Below are positions 1-10,104 of a stretch of DNA of 64,000 bases, one piece after another. The stretch comes from Paraburkholderia sp. SG-MS1 (GTDB lineage Bacteria; Pseudomonadota; Gammaproteobacteria; Burkholderiales; Burkholderiaceae): the NCBI RefSeq assembly GCF_012275575.1, contig NZ_NPIH01000124.1, positions 1 to 64,000 of the forward strand. Direction: 5' to 3'. Position 1 is the first letter of the stretch; every line of letters begins with the position of its first letter. Under the pieces are notes generated by a model. It was not told the origin of the DNA, did not search any database, and saw only the letters and a program-made list of their open reading frames with translations. A program made the translations under genes and the position numbers.

Positions 1-190
1 GTGGCGTCGTGGCAAATCAGGGGCGGGCAATCATAGCGAGGCTAGCCGTGCGAGCGTAGCGGCGGCCGCAGGTTCGCTGCAACAGCAGGAAAAGAGGTGA
101 AGCGAACTCGCCGGGTGGCGCTATCTGAGATTTTTCGTGAAGTCGTCCGGCGACGCTCCCGCATGCGCCCTCTTACGATGCCTGAAGTAA

Positions 191-218
191 AGAAGGCGGG
201 CACGCAGGCCCGCCTTCT
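191..218. terminator. Hairpin downstream of htpX
   Basis: A perfect 10-bp inverted repeat (arms 191-200 and 209-218, 8-nt loop) lies 22 bases beyond the htpX stop. On the htpX strand it is followed by a moderately T-rich run, not a clean U-tract, so it is at best a weak terminator. The rest of positions 1-239 shows no gene I can support. Confidence 0.4.
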
Positions 219-239
219 TCCGTCTCACGTCGCTCGGCG

Positions 240-1097
240 CTATTCGAAGCGCCCCGTGCGCGCCATTTCCATCAGACGCGCGATGCGTTCCTCAGTGGCC
301 GGGTGCGTCGAAAACAGATTCGCAATGCCGCCGCCCGACAGCGGATTCATGATCATCATCTGCGCGGTGGCCGGATGCTGCTCGGCCACGGGGAACGGAA
401 TTCCGCTCGCGTAACGATGGATCTTGTCGAGCGCCGAAGCGAGCGCTTGCGGGTCGCCGGAAATCTGGGCGCCGCCACGGTCGGCTTCGAATTCCCGCGC
501 GCGCGAAATCGCCATCTGAATCAGCGCACCGGCGAGCGGCGCCAGCAACGCGACGGCGATGCTCGCGATCGGGTTCGACCGATTGCCGTTCTCGGCGCGG
601 CCGCCGAAAAACATTGCGAAGTTCGCCAGCGCGGAAATGGCGCCTGCCATGGTGGCCGACACGGTCGAAATCAGAATGTCACGATGCTTCACGTGCGCCA
701 GTTCGTGCGCCATCACGCCGCGCATTTCGCGCTCGGACAGCACGCGCAGGATGCCGGTGGTGGCGGCGACCGCTGCATGTTCCGGATTGCGGCCGGTGGC
801 GAATGCGTTCGGCGCATCTTCATTGATCAGGTAGACGCGCGGCATCGGCAGGTTGGCGCGCGTGGAAAGCTCGCGCACCATGCGATAGAACTGCGGCGCG
901 CTGCTTTCGTCGACTTCCTGCGCGTTGTACATGCGCAGCACCATCTTGTCCGAAAACCAGTACGAGAAAAAATTCATCCCAAGGGCGATCACGAGCGCGA
1001 TCATCATGCCGCGCGACCCGCCGATCATCCCGCCGATCACGATGAAAAGGGCCGTGATCGCGGCCATCAACATCGCGGTTTTGACCCAATTGAACAT
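240..1097 (-). CDS. htpX: Membrane zinc metalloprotease HtpX
   Basis: HtpX is an inner-membrane M48 zinc endopeptidase that degrades misfolded membrane proteins under envelope stress. The 285-residue product has the zinc motif HELAH at residues 131-135 and the downstream EFEAD helix at about 202-206, which supplies the third zinc ligand. Hydrophobic segments lie near residues 7-24, 29-48, 143-165 and 177-196, matching the four-helix family plan and length. The ATG start is preceded by AGGAG at good spacing. It is the last gene of the leftward def-fmt-LysE-htpX run, an order common in Burkholderiaceae. Confidence 0.96.
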   Translation of the reverse strand: MFNWVKTAMLMAAITALFIVIGGMIGGSRGMMIALVIALGMNFFSYWFSDKMVLRMYNAQEVDESSAPQFYRMVRELSTRANLPMPRVYLINEDAPNAFATGRNPEHAAVAATTGILRVLSEREMRGVMAHELAHVKHRDILISTVSATMAGAISALANFAMFFGGRAENGNRSNPIASIAVALLAPLAGALIQMAISRAREFEADRGGAQISGDPQALASALDKIHRYASGIPFPVAEQHPATAQMMIMNPLSGGGIANLFSTHPATEERIARLMEMARTGRFE

Positions 1098-1197
1098 GTC
1101 TGCAACTCCTAAAACGTAGGCTTCATCTCTGCGCCGCTCGAACGCGCCGCCTGATTGTAAGCGAAACGTTAGATAAGGACGGATGGAGAAAATTCAA

Positions 1198-1839
1198 TCA
1201 TCTTGACGCGGTGGCGAGCTTGATGCCCAAGCCGACGAACGCGCTGCCGACTCCCCGGTCCAGCCACTTTTTCACCGAAGGCTTGCCCGAAAAGCGCTGC
1301 GTCACGCTACCCGCGATCCATGCGACAAAACTGTTCCAGAGCATACTCATCACGACGAACACCGCGCCGAGCGTGAGGAAAGCGAACGTTTTGTGTTCGC
1401 TGCCGGTTGTCACGAACTGCGGGAAAAACGATACGAAGAAAAGCACCACCTTGGGATTGAGCACATTGGTCCAGAAGCCTTGCAGAAAAAGCTGCTTCAG
1501 CGACTTGGGTGCATCGGTCGCCCGTGCGTCGCCCACCACGGTCTGCGCTGCAGGTTTGGCGAAAATAAGGCGTGCGCCGAGGTAGATCAGATAAATCGCG
1601 CCGGCGAACTTGATGACGGTGAACGCCGTGGTCGAGGCGGCCAGCAGCGCGGTCAAACCGAAGGCGCACGCAAGCGAATGGACACAGCAACCCGCCGAGA
1701 TGCCGAGTGCGGACATCAAACCCGCGCCACGGCCTTGAGCGACGCTGCGCCCGACGATGTACGCCGTGTCCGGACCGGGCGTCACATTCAGAAGGAAGAC
1801 AGCAACGACGAAAAACTCGAAATGGGTAATGCCGAACAT
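1198..1839 (-). CDS. LysE/RhtB-family amino-acid exporter
   Basis: A 213-residue, highly hydrophobic protein of the LysE/RhtB family, which exports amino acids across the inner membrane. The family signature NVTPGPDT follows the first membrane segment near residue 20, and about six membrane segments can be traced. The ATG at 1839 was chosen over a longer reading (to 1914) because it puts the first helix at the N-terminus as in the family. It lies 112 bases after fmt and 100 bases before htpX in the same direction. The substrate cannot be read from the sequence; leucine, threonine or homoserine-lactone exporters are all possible. Confidence 0.85.
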   Translation of the reverse strand: MFGITHFEFFVVAVFLLNVTPGPDTAYIVGRSVAQGRGAGLMSALGISAGCCVHSLACAFGLTALLAASTTAFTVIKFAGAIYLIYLGARLIFAKPAAQTVVGDARATDAPKSLKQLFLQGFWTNVLNPKVVLFFVSFFPQFVTTGSEHKTFAFLTLGAVFVVMSMLWNSFVAWIAGSVTQRFSGKPSVKKWLDRGVGSAFVGLGIKLATASR

Positions 1840-1951
1840 TGAAAACCTCGAAATTTGGGCGACTGCATGGAGGATTCTAACGCGCGGCAGCGTCTCGGCG
1901 GGGGTCTTGAACATCGGCCGAACGGTCGATGCTCAAGACATGCGCGAGCGG

Positions 1952-2938
1952 TTACTTTGCTTCCGGAAGTTGAAAACGCTGCCCTGCGGCCAGCGTCGAC
2001 CCCGCGAGGAATTCGCGCACCGGCAGGCGCTTGCCACCGGGTTTCTGCAATTGCATCAAACGCAACGCGGCCTCGCCGCAAGCCACGATCACGCCGTCGG
2101 CAGAGACTTCGGTAATCGTGCCGGGCGCGCTGTCGCCTTGGGCCTGAGCGGGAACCGCGGCCCAGATTTTGACCGAGCTGCCGTCTTCCAGCGTGCCCAC
2201 GCCACCGGGAAACGGATCGAACGCACGCACCTGGCGCGCAAGGACCTCGGCCGGGCGGCGCCAGTCGAGGGCGGCTTCGTGCTTGCCGATTTTTTCCGCG
2301 TAGGTCACGCCGTCTGGCGGTTGCGGGGTCGATGTCAGCTTGCCGTTGCGCTCGATTTCGATCAACGCGTCGACGATGAGCTTCGCGCCCTCCTGCGCCA
2401 GACGGTCGTGCAGTGTGGCGGTGGTGTCGTCGGCGGAAATCGGCGTGCGCGCTTCGGAGATCATCGCGCCGGTGTCGAGGCCGACGTCCATCTGCATCAG
2501 CGTGATGCCGGTTTGCGCGTCGCCCGCTTCGATCGCGCGATGGATTGGCGCCGCTCCGCGCCAACGCGGCAGCAACGACGCGTGAATGTTGATGCAGCCA
2601 AGCCGTGGAATATCGAGCACTTCCTGCGGCAGGATCAGGCCGTAGGCGGCGACCACCATGACGTCGTGTGGTGTGGCGCGCAATTGCTCGATCGCGGCCG
2701 CGGCTTCCGCCGGGTATTTGCCAGCGCGGCGCAGCGAAGGCGGCTGCGCGACCTCGAGCCCATGCTCCTGCGCATAGCGTTTGACGGGGCTCGCCTGCAA
2801 TTTCATCCCGCGCCCGGCGGGCCGGTCGGGCTGGGTCAGCACGAGCGGCACGGGAAAACCGGCACGGTGAATCGCGGCCAGCGCGGCCGCGGCGAACTCC
2901 GGCGTACCGGCAAAGATGACGCGCAACGAATGACTCAT
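1952..2938 (-). CDS. fmt: Methionyl-tRNA formyltransferase
   Basis: Fmt transfers a formyl group from 10-formyl-tetrahydrofolate to Met-tRNA(fMet) before translation initiation. The 328-residue protein has the formyltransferase fold, starting with a Rossmann-like strand ([11 protein letters not shown]), and carries the folate-site signature [12 protein letters not shown] at about residues 117-128, including the catalytic Asn and His. The C-terminal OB-fold region binds tRNA. It starts 31 bases after the def stop, forming the classic def-fmt pair that adds and later removes the formyl group. Confidence 0.97.
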   Translation of the reverse strand: MSHSLRVIFAGTPEFAAAALAAIHRAGFPVPLVLTQPDRPAGRGMKLQASPVKRYAQEHGLEVAQPPSLRRAGKYPAEAAAAIEQLRATPHDVMVVAAYGLILPQEVLDIPRLGCINIHASLLPRWRGAAPIHRAIEAGDAQTGITLMQMDVGLDTGAMISEARTPISADDTTATLHDRLAQEGAKLIVDALIEIERNGKLTSTPQPPDGVTYAEKIGKHEAALDWRRPAEVLARQVRAFDPFPGGVGTLEDGSSVKIWAAVPAQAQGDSAPGTITEVSADGVIVACGEAALRLMQLQKPGGKRLPVREFLAGSTLAAGQRFQLPEAK

Positions 2939-2969
2939 GAACGGGGACGATGGACGAGGTGAACGCGCA

Positions 2970-3473
2970 TTACATCGCGTGGGCGAGCTTCTTCATCTTG
3001 CTTTTGATACGCGTCTGCTTCAGCGACGACAGGTACTCGACGAACACGCGGCCCATCAAGTGATCCATTTCGTGCTGGATGCACACGGCGAGCAGCCCTT
3101 CGCAATCGAGTTCGAAGGTTTCGCCCTTCTCGTTCAGGGCGCGCACACGCACTTTCTCGGCACGTTCGACGTTGTCGTAAATGCCTGGCACCGAGAGGCA
3201 GCCTTCTTCCGACAGCTTGCGCTCATCGCTCGACCAGACGATTTCCGGATTGATGAACGCGAGCAACTGGTCGTGCGTGTCCGATACGTCGATCACGATC
3301 ACGCGTTCGTGCACGTCCACCTGGGTCGCGGCGAGGCCGACGCCAGGCGCCGCGTACATGGTCTCGGCCATGTCTGCGACGAGACGGCGGATCCGGTCGT
3401 TGACCTGTTCGACCGGCTTCGCAATCTTATGCAGACGCTTGTCCGGATAGTTGAGGATATTCAGTAAAGCCAT
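2970..3473 (-). CDS. def: Peptide deformylase
   Basis: Def removes the N-formyl group from nascent proteins using a bound metal. All three family motifs are present in the 167-residue product: GVGLAATQ at residues 44-51, EGCLS at 90-94 (metal-ligand Cys92), and QHEMDH at 133-138 (two metal-ligand His and catalytic Glu). The ATG at 3473 gives the standard N-terminus [11 protein letters not shown]; a longer in-frame reading to 3722 is non-conserved. It is the first gene of the leftward def-fmt unit, divergent from dprA across 243 bases. Confidence 0.97.
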   Translation of the reverse strand: MALLNILNYPDKRLHKIAKPVEQVNDRIRRLVADMAETMYAAPGVGLAATQVDVHERVIVIDVSDTHDQLLAFINPEIVWSSDERKLSEEGCLSVPGIYDNVERAEKVRVRALNEKGETFELDCEGLLAVCIQHEMDHLMGRVFVEYLSSLKQTRIKSKMKKLAHAM

Positions 3474-3716
3474 GATTTCGAGTGTGATTTGAGGCGCCGC
3501 TGACCATGGAAGGGTTCGCGTTGGCCGTTCGGCCAGGTTGTGGGCCCATCGTATTGCGCCGAGGATAGATGGTGTCGAACCGGTTCGATTCAACGCACTA
3601 CATGCGCTAAACGACGGGCCCGCGCGGGTGGGCGCGGCGCTGCGGTTATTTCGGATGATGAAAATTTTAGCATGGCGCCCGCCTGCCCGCTGGCCCTGCA
3701 GAAGGAGCGACTCGCA

Positions 3717-5144
3717 ATGCACACCTTGCCCGCAACCGACATCGAACTCGCCGCCTGGCTGCGGCTGTCGCTCGCACCGGGGCTAAAACCCGCGGCGCTG
3801 CGCTTGATGCTAAGCGCTTTTGGATTGCCGGGAGCGATTCTAGGTCAATCGCCGCAAGCCTTGGCCGGGGTCGCCGGCGATGCCGCGGCACGTGCCGCGC
3901 TCGCGCCGCCTGGCCCCGAATTCGACGCCCGGCTCGACGCGGTGATCGCATGGCGGGAGCTGCCCGGCAATCAGGTCGTGACACTCGACGATCCTGCGTA
4001 TCCGCCCGCGCTGCTGACCATGCCCGACCCGCCACCGCTTCTATATATAAAAGGCCGGCTCGATCTGTTGCATACGCGAGCGGTCGCTCTCATCGGTAGC
4101 CGCAGCGCGACGCCGCAAGGCGTGGAAGACGCAGAGCGTTTCGCACGCGAACTGTCGGCGGCAGGTGTGGCCATCGTGTCGGGACTCGCGCTCGGCATCG
4201 ACGGCGCCGCGCATCGGGGCGGCCTGGAAGGCATCGGCGGCACGGTCGCGGTGATCGGCACCGGCGCGGACCTCGTGTACCCGGCGGCGCATCACGCGCT
4301 GGCGCGGCAGATCGCCGTGCAGGGCGCCATTCTCTCGGAATGGCCGCTCGGCACGCCCGCGCGCGCCGCCAATTTTCCGCAGCGAAACCGCCTGATCGCC
4401 GGGCTGGCAAGCGGCGTGGTGATCGTCGAGGCGGCGATGCGCTCTGGCTCGCTGATCACCGCGCGGCTCGCCAATGAAATGGGACGCGACATCTTCGCGT
4501 TGCCCGGCTCGATTCACGCGCCGCTGTCGCGCGGATGTCATCGGATCATCAAGCAGGGCGCAAAGCTGGTGGAATCGCCCGAGGAAGTGCTGGAAGAATT
4601 GGGCTTTGCAAGGCGGCCGGCGGTGCGTGCTGCGTCGGCTTCAACGCAGACTGTACTTCGGGATGGCGTCGATTCGCGCAATGCGCCGCCAGTCAACGCT
4701 TCGGCAAAAGTTCAGCCCGCGCTGGCAACGGCGTCGGCCGCCGAAGTGAATCACCCGGAATTGACGACTTCAGACACGGGCGAAGCGGTATGCGCCGGCT
4801 CGGAGCCCGCGCCTGACTCGACCACGCTGTCGATAGCAGCGGGAACACCGCTGAAAAAACCACGACCCGCTGCGGCGAAGCAAGCAGCGGCCCACGGCGA
4901 ATTCGCGGCTCCGGAACCGCCCGTGCCACCGCTCAACGCGGCCGCTCCCGATGCGCAGCGACTCCTCGCGGCGCTCGGCCACTCGCCCACCACGCTTGAA
5001 ATCCTGGCCACCCGCACCGAGATGGAGGACTCGGCCCTGCAAACCACGTTGCTGCAACTCGAACTCGCCGGACAGGTGACCTTGCTGCCCGGTGGCCGTT
5101 TCATGCGGGCCAGCCACAGCCGACCTCGCGTGGACCAGGGTTGA
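3717..5144 (+). CDS. dprA: DNA-processing protein DprA
   Basis: DprA (Smf) binds incoming single-stranded DNA during natural transformation and loads RecA. The 475-residue protein has an N-terminal helical region, a Rossmann-like core with [21 protein letters not shown], and the GSLITA and LPGS motifs, then a low-complexity Ala/Pro-rich linker of about 100 residues and a C-terminal winged-helix region. The start at 3717 has an AGGAG site 5-9 bases upstream and gives a normal N-terminus. It is divergent from def. Its presence fits natural competence but does not prove it. Confidence 0.95.
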   Translation: MHTLPATDIELAAWLRLSLAPGLKPAALRLMLSAFGLPGAILGQSPQALAGVAGDAAARAALAPPGPEFDARLDAVIAWRELPGNQVVTLDDPAYPPALLTMPDPPPLLYIKGRLDLLHTRAVALIGSRSATPQGVEDAERFARELSAAGVAIVSGLALGIDGAAHRGGLEGIGGTVAVIGTGADLVYPAAHHALARQIAVQGAILSEWPLGTPARAANFPQRNRLIAGLASGVVIVEAAMRSGSLITARLANEMGRDIFALPGSIHAPLSRGCHRIIKQGAKLVESPEEVLEELGFARRPAVRAASASTQTVLRDGVDSRNAPPVNASAKVQPALATASAAEVNHPELTTSDTGEAVCAGSEPAPDSTTLSIAAGTPLKKPRPAAAKQAAAHGEFAAPEPPVPPLNAAAPDAQRLLAALGHSPTTLEILATRTEMEDSALQTTLLQLELAGQVTLLPGGRFMRASHSRPRVDQG

Positions 5145-5214
5145 CCACCCTTCGGCATCGGCCATGCTACATTCGCGCCAAAGCACCTGACACAGTACGC
5201 AAGGAACCCACCAC

Positions 5215-5592
5215 ATGCCCGCGCTGAATCTCGACACCGACCAGGACCGGATCGCCGAGCGCGTCAACGAGCCCGACACGCTGTTCGTGGCGTGCCTGTG
5301 CGCGGAATGGTGTGGGACCTGCCGTGATTATCGGGACGCTTTCGACAAACTCGCCGACCGGCATCCGGATATCTGTTTCGCATGGATCGACATCGAAACT
5401 CATGCGGATCGCTTCGACGATCTGGATGTCGAAAACTTTCCGACCATCCTGATCGAAGACTCGGTCACGACACGCTTTTTCGGTACGGTTTTGCCACAGG
5501 CGTCGATTGTGGAGCGGATGTTGCTGGACCTGACGGCCGTGCCTGGCATCACCGGCGCGCCGAAGCTGCGGCCCGCGCTGACGGTCGCCTGA
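5215..5592 (+). CDS. Thioredoxin-like protein
   Basis: A 125-residue cytoplasmic thioredoxin-fold protein. The redox motif WCGTC (Cys33 and Cys36) follows a strand-like hydrophobic run, and the cis-proline region is visible as ENFPTILI at about residues 76-83. The vicinal CGTC differs from the CGPC of thioredoxin 1, so the redox potential may differ. No signal peptide is seen. It lies between dprA and topB in the same direction, with 70 bases before it. The substrate is unknown. Confidence 0.82.
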   Translation: MPALNLDTDQDRIAERVNEPDTLFVACLCAEWCGTCRDYRDAFDKLADRHPDICFAWIDIETHADRFDDLDVENFPTILIEDSVTTRFFGTVLPQASIVERMLLDLTAVPGITGAPKLRPALTVA

Positions 5593-5845
5593 ACGCGGCG
5601 CCGCCGGCGCTCGACTGTCGCTGCGAGGGCGGGTTGAAAGCGTTGCACGGCAGGTTTGCCGCAGCTTGCCCAATGTCTGAGTGCGCAATTATGATGGCGC
5701 GCTTTTAAGGCACTTGACACGCCGCCTTCGCGCCGTGTGCTATAAAGCGGTCGTCAATGGGTCGCACAGGTCGCAAACGAGGGTCGCGCGCTTAAACGGC
5801 GCACTCAAGGCCATCAACCCGGATCTACCAACCTCACATCGAGTC

Positions 5846-8509
5846 ATGTCCAAAGCACTGATCATCGCCGAAAAGCCTTCCGTCGCGAACGACATCGCGC
5901 GCGCTTTGGGCGGCTTTACCAAGCATGACGAGTACTACGAAAGCGACGACTACGTCCTTTCCTCGGCAGTCGGCCATCTGCTGGAAATTGCCGCGCCCGA
6001 AGACTACGAAGTCAAGCGCGGCAAGTGGAGCTTCGCCAATCTGCCCGTCATTCCGCCACATTTCGATCTGAATCCGATCGCCAAGAGCGAGTCGCGCCTG
6101 AAGGTGCTGACCAAGCTGCTCAAGCGTAAGGACGTCGACCGTCTGATCAACGCATGCGACGCGGGGCGCGAGGGCGAGCTGATCTTCCGCCTGATCGCGC
6201 AGCACGCCAAAGCCAGGCAGCCGGTGCAGCGTCTGTGGCTGCAATCGATGACGGCCGGCGCAATCCGCGACGGCTTCGCCCGTCTGCGCAGCGACGAAGA
6301 GATGCAGCCGCTCGCCGATGCGGCGCGCTGTCGCTCGGAGGCGGACTGGCTGGTCGGCATCAACGGCACGCGGGCAATGACCGCGTTCAACAGCAAGGGC
6401 GGCGGCTTCTTCCTGACCACGGTCGGGCGGGTGCAGACGCCGACGCTGTCGATCGTCGTCGAGCGCGAAGAGAAGATTCGCCGCTTCGTGCCGCGCGACT
6501 ACTGGGAAGTGAAGGCGGAGTTCGTCTGTGCGGGCGGTTTCTACGAGGGCCGCTGGTTCGATCCCAAATTCAAGCGCGACGAGTTCGACCCGGAAAAACG
6601 CGATTCGCGTCTGTGGGCACTGCCCGCGGCCGAAACGATCGTCGCCGCCTGCCGCGGCCAGATCGGCACCGTGACCGAAGAATCGAAGCCATCCACACAG
6701 CTGTCGCCGGCCCTCTTCGACCTGACGAGCTTGCAGCGTGAGGCCAATGGCCGCTTTGGCTTCTCGGCGAAGAACACACTGGGCCTCGCCCAGGCGCTGT
6801 ATGAAAAGCACAAGGTGCTGACCTATCCCCGGACCGACGCTCGCGCGCTGCCGGAAGACTATATGGATACGGTCAAGCAGACGCTCGGCATGCTCAAGGA
6901 AAGCAACAACTATTTGCCGTTCGCCAAGCAGGTGCTCGACAAGGGCTGGGTGAAGCCGAACAAGCGCATCTTCGACAACTCGAAGATCAGCGACCACTTC
7001 GCAATCATCCCGACGCTGCAAGCGCCGAAGAATCTGTCCGAGCCGGAGCAGAAGCTCTACGACCTCGTCGTGAAACGCTTCCTGTCGGTGTTCTTCCCCG
7101 CCGCCGAATACCGGGTGACGACGCGGATCACGCAAGTGGTCGGCCATCACTTCAAGACCGAAGGCAAGGTGCTCGTCGAACCCGGCTGGCTGCAGGTCTA
7201 CGGCCGCGAAATCAGCGGTGAGGACGCGAACCTCGTACCGGTGCAAAAGGACGAGAAGGTCAAGACCGACAAGATCGCCGCTCAGCAACTGGTGACGAAG
7301 CCGCCTGCACGCTACAACGAAGCGACCTTGCTGTCGGCGATGGAAGGCGCGGGCAAACTCGTCGAGGACGACGAGTTGCGCGAAGCGATGGCCGCCAAGG
7401 GGCTTGGCACGCCGGCTACGCGTGCGGCCATCATCGAAGGTCTGCTCGGTGAAAAATATCTGATCCGCGAAGGCCGCGATCTGATTCCAACCGCCAAAGC
7501 CTTCCAGCTGATGACGCTGTTGCGCGGCCTGGGCGTGAAGGAGCTCACAGCACCTGAATTGACCGGCGAGTGGGAATACAAGCTCTCGCAGATGGAACGC
7601 GGCAACTTGCCTCGCGATGCGTTCATGCAGGAAATCGCCCGCATGACGCAGACCATCGTCAAGCGCGCGAAGGAATACGATTCCGACACGATCCCCGGCG
7701 ATTACGCGACCTTGCAAACGCCGTGTCCGAATTGCGGCGGCCAGGTGAAGGAGAATTACCGGCGTTTCGCCTGCTCGAAATGCGAATTCTCGATTTCGAA
7801 GATTCCGGGCGGACGCCAGTTCGAAATTCCAGAAGTGGAAGAACTCCTGCAAAACAAGACGATCGGACCGCTGTCGGGCTTTCGCAGCAAAATGGGGCGG
7901 CCGTTTTCGGCGATCCTCAAGCTGTCGTTTGACGATGAGATCAAGAACTACAAGCTCGAGTTCGATTTCGGCCAGGATGCGGGCGGCGAAGACGGCGAAC
8001 CGCCTGACTTCTCGGATCAGCAGCCGGTGGGCGCTTGCCCGAAGTGCAAGGGCCGCGTGTTTGAACACGGCATGAGCTACGTCTGCGAGAACTCGGTCGC
8101 CAACCCCAAGACCTGTGACTTCCGCTCAGGCAAGGTGATCCTGCAGCAGGAAATTGCCCGCGAGCAGATGGCCAAGCTGCTCGAAGAAGGCCGCACGGAC
8201 CTCCTGACGAGCTTCAAGTCGTCGCGCACCGGACGTAACTTCAAGGCATTCCTCGTCAAGCAGAACGACGGCAAGATCGGCTTTGAATTCGAGAAGAAAG
8301 AGCCGTCGGCGAAGACTGCCGCAAAGACCGCGGCGGCCAAATCGGCTGCGAAGGCGGCGCCGGAGTCGGACGACGGAGAAACGGCAGTGGCGGTGAAGAC
8401 TACGCCTGCGGCCAAAAAGGCTGCGGCGAAGAAAGCGCCTGCGGCCAAAACCGCAGCAGCCAAGAAAGCGCCCTCGAAAAAAGCGGTAGCGCGTAAAACC
8501 GGCTCCTGA
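5846..8509 (+). CDS. topB: DNA topoisomerase III
   Basis: A type IA topoisomerase that decatenates and relaxes DNA through a transient 5'-phosphotyrosine. The 887-residue protein begins with the Toprim strand (MSKALIIAEKPSV), has the Toprim acidic cluster (DAGREGELIF), and the active-site motif TYPRTDARALP near residue 330. Two C-terminal zinc ribbons follow (CPNCGG and CPKCKG). The last ~65 residues are almost only Lys, Ala, Pro and Ser in KKA/AAK repeats, resembling a histone-H1-like tail. The ATG at 5846 matches the family N-terminus; about 250 bases separate it from the thioredoxin-like gene. Confidence 0.96.
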   Translation: MSKALIIAEKPSVANDIARALGGFTKHDEYYESDDYVLSSAVGHLLEIAAPEDYEVKRGKWSFANLPVIPPHFDLNPIAKSESRLKVLTKLLKRKDVDRLINACDAGREGELIFRLIAQHAKARQPVQRLWLQSMTAGAIRDGFARLRSDEEMQPLADAARCRSEADWLVGINGTRAMTAFNSKGGGFFLTTVGRVQTPTLSIVVEREEKIRRFVPRDYWEVKAEFVCAGGFYEGRWFDPKFKRDEFDPEKRDSRLWALPAAETIVAACRGQIGTVTEESKPSTQLSPALFDLTSLQREANGRFGFSAKNTLGLAQALYEKHKVLTYPRTDARALPEDYMDTVKQTLGMLKESNNYLPFAKQVLDKGWVKPNKRIFDNSKISDHFAIIPTLQAPKNLSEPEQKLYDLVVKRFLSVFFPAAEYRVTTRITQVVGHHFKTEGKVLVEPGWLQVYGREISGEDANLVPVQKDEKVKTDKIAAQQLVTKPPARYNEATLLSAMEGAGKLVEDDELREAMAAKGLGTPATRAAIIEGLLGEKYLIREGRDLIPTAKAFQLMTLLRGLGVKELTAPELTGEWEYKLSQMERGNLPRDAFMQEIARMTQTIVKRAKEYDSDTIPGDYATLQTPCPNCGGQVKENYRRFACSKCEFSISKIPGGRQFEIPEVEELLQNKTIGPLSGFRSKMGRPFSAILKLSFDDEIKNYKLEFDFGQDAGGEDGEPPDFSDQQPVGACPKCKGRVFEHGMSYVCENSVANPKTCDFRSGKVILQQEIAREQMAKLLEEGRTDLLTSFKSSRTGRNFKAFLVKQNDGKIGFEFEKKEPSAKTAAKTAAAKSAAKAAPESDDGETAVAVKTTPAAKKAAAKKAPAAKTAAAKKAPSKKAVARKTGS

Positions 8510-8573
8510 TTCAAGCTGATAGCCGCGCCGGAAGACGTTTCCATTCCGGCCGGTTTCATCCGCGCTTGCCATG

Positions 8574-8612
8574 AAAAAAGGCGCAGTCACTTTTGGTGAC
8601 TGCGCCTTTTTA
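8574..8612. terminator. Bidirectional terminator between topB and the LysR gene
   Basis: A long perfect hairpin (arms reading AAAAAGGCGCAGTCAC and its complement around a TTTT loop) with A-tract on one side and T-tract on the other. It sits between convergent topB and the LysR-family gene and should terminate both. Confidence 0.92.
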
Positions 8613-8660
8613 ATGTCCACAGGCCTATGCCTGCGTTGCTGACTTCTATCGTCCCGACCG

Positions 8661-9761
8661 TTACAGCGGCGACAAAGCCGTTGGCCGGGTGCGATTCGTC
8701 GTCTTTGCCAAAGTCTTCGGCACGGGCGCCAGCTCGCTGTCCAGCAATCGCGATAGCGGCTCAGCGCCATCGAACGCTTCCGGCGGCATGGAGTCCGCGG
8801 AATCGAACCCTGCCGACGTGACGGGCCGCTCGAGGCCGTCCTTGATCCATTGCTCACCGAGCAGGCTGTTCGGCGTCTGGTTGAAGTGCTCGACCAGATG
8901 ATCGATGAACGTGCGTACCTTCGCCGGCAAGTGACGACGGCTCGGATAGGCGATGTTGATCTCCACCTGCGGCAAGCGGTAATCGCCGAGCAAGCGCACC
9001 AGTCTGCCGCGTGTCATGTCGCGGCCGATCAGGTAGCTCGGCAAAATCGCGATGCCCATGCCGAGCAGCGCAAACTGCCGCAGCATTTCCGTGTTATTCG
9101 CAACGATTACGTTCGACGGACGCACGCGCACCTCGCCTTCCGGGCCCGTGAACACTCGCTCGTCGCCCCAGTACTCGGAGGGCAGACTCAGGCACGGATG
9201 CTCCAGCAGATGCTCGGGACGCGTCGGCGTGCCGTGCTTCTCCAGATAGGCCGGCGTCGCGCACACGGTCATGCAGCCGGTGGTCAGGCGCCGCGTCACG
9301 ATGCTGGCACTGCGCATTTGCCGTGCAATCACGACGCCGACGTCGAAACCTTCTTCGACGAGATCAACCTGACGGTCGACCAGCGTGACATCGGGAATGA
9401 CTTTCGGATAACGCTCCGCGTACGTTTGAAGCACGGGCGCGAGATTATGCAAACCAAAGACGACCGGTGCGACGATTCGCAACGTGCCGACCGGCTCATG
9501 ATTACGTGCCACCACCATCTGTTCGACGTCTTCGAGTTCGTCGAGAATCTGGCGCGCACGCTCGAGATACACCTGACCTGATTCGGTCAGCGACAAGCTG
9601 CGGGTTGTGCGATTGAGCAGCCGCGTACCGAGACGGCCTTCGAGGTCCGCAACGTGACGGGTGGCGACCGCGTTGGAAATATCCATCGCGCTCGCAGCGC
9701 GGGCAAAACTGCCGAGATCCGCCACTTTGACGAAAACTCGCATCGACTGCAAATGATCCAT
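8661..9761 (-). CDS. LysR-family transcriptional regulator
   Basis: A 366-residue LysR-type regulator. The N-terminal winged helix-turn-helix (MDHLQSMRVFVKVADLGSFA through LLNRTTRSLSLTE, residues 1-60) is followed by a linker helix and a substrate-binding domain of the CrgA-like subgroup (VGTLRIVAP near residue 92). It is unusually long: family members of this type are about 300 residues, and here a charged, probably disordered tail of about 60 residues follows the ligand domain. No divergent partner gene adjoins it, so the target is unknown. Confidence 0.88.
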   Translation of the reverse strand: MDHLQSMRVFVKVADLGSFARAASAMDISNAVATRHVADLEGRLGTRLLNRTTRSLSLTESGQVYLERARQILDELEDVEQMVVARNHEPVGTLRIVAPVVFGLHNLAPVLQTYAERYPKVIPDVTLVDRQVDLVEEGFDVGVVIARQMRSASIVTRRLTTGCMTVCATPAYLEKHGTPTRPEHLLEHPCLSLPSEYWGDERVFTGPEGEVRVRPSNVIVANNTEMLRQFALLGMGIAILPSYLIGRDMTRGRLVRLLGDYRLPQVEINIAYPSRRHLPAKVRTFIDHLVEHFNQTPNSLLGEQWIKDGLERPVTSAGFDSADSMPPEAFDGAEPLSRLLDSELAPVPKTLAKTTNRTRPTALSPL

Positions 9762-10104
9762 AGGACAACTCCTGCCGTGTTACAGCTTCCTGACAATTAG
9801 TGAAAACCAGTGAAGCGAACTTGGAATTCTCCTACGACTCGCAAAATCGTGCAGAAGTTGCCCGCGAAACGCGAAATATCGTCAATTTTCGTGCGACTGT
9901 ATTCCCTAATGTGGGGCATCACCGTCAATTGTTCCTTGAAACGAAACAATTTGCTGCGGCGCAGCTAGTGCACTGTTTTTTGTTCGAACAGACGTAAAGG
10001 TCGTTCCGACATTGCGGAATCCGAAAAAATCGCGCGACAGGGTGAATCAGGCAAGAAAAAGCCGCCCGGAGGCGGCTTTCCTCAGAAAGTGAACGCTCAC
10101 ATGA
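9762..10104. other. Intergenic region between the LysR gene and pckG
   Basis: No convincing gene in this 343-base stretch. It holds the promoter side of the LysR-type gene, including an imperfect inverted repeat with arms AATTGTT (9927-9933) and AACAATT (9945-9951), which could be an operator, and the pckG terminator at its right end. Confidence 0.5.
10056..10084. terminator. Terminator downstream of pckG
   Basis: Hairpin AGCCGCC (10060-10066)-CCGG-type loop-GGCGGCT (10071-10077) flanked by an A-tract on the left, which becomes a U-tract in the pckG transcript. It lies just after the pckG stop. Confidence 0.82.

Noticed and set aside
1757..2962. A 401-codon open frame over fmt on the plus strand
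   Set aside because: Antisense shadow of fmt; composition is Arg/Gly/His rich with no conserved motif.
5834..8068. A 744-codon open frame on the minus strand opposite topB
   Set aside because: It lies wholly antisense to a well-supported topB gene. High GC content keeps the opposite strand open, and the protein lacks any recognisable domain.
9800..9997. A 65-codon frame upstream of the LysR gene
   Set aside because: No ribosome site and no recognisable features; it falls in the AT-richer regulatory region.
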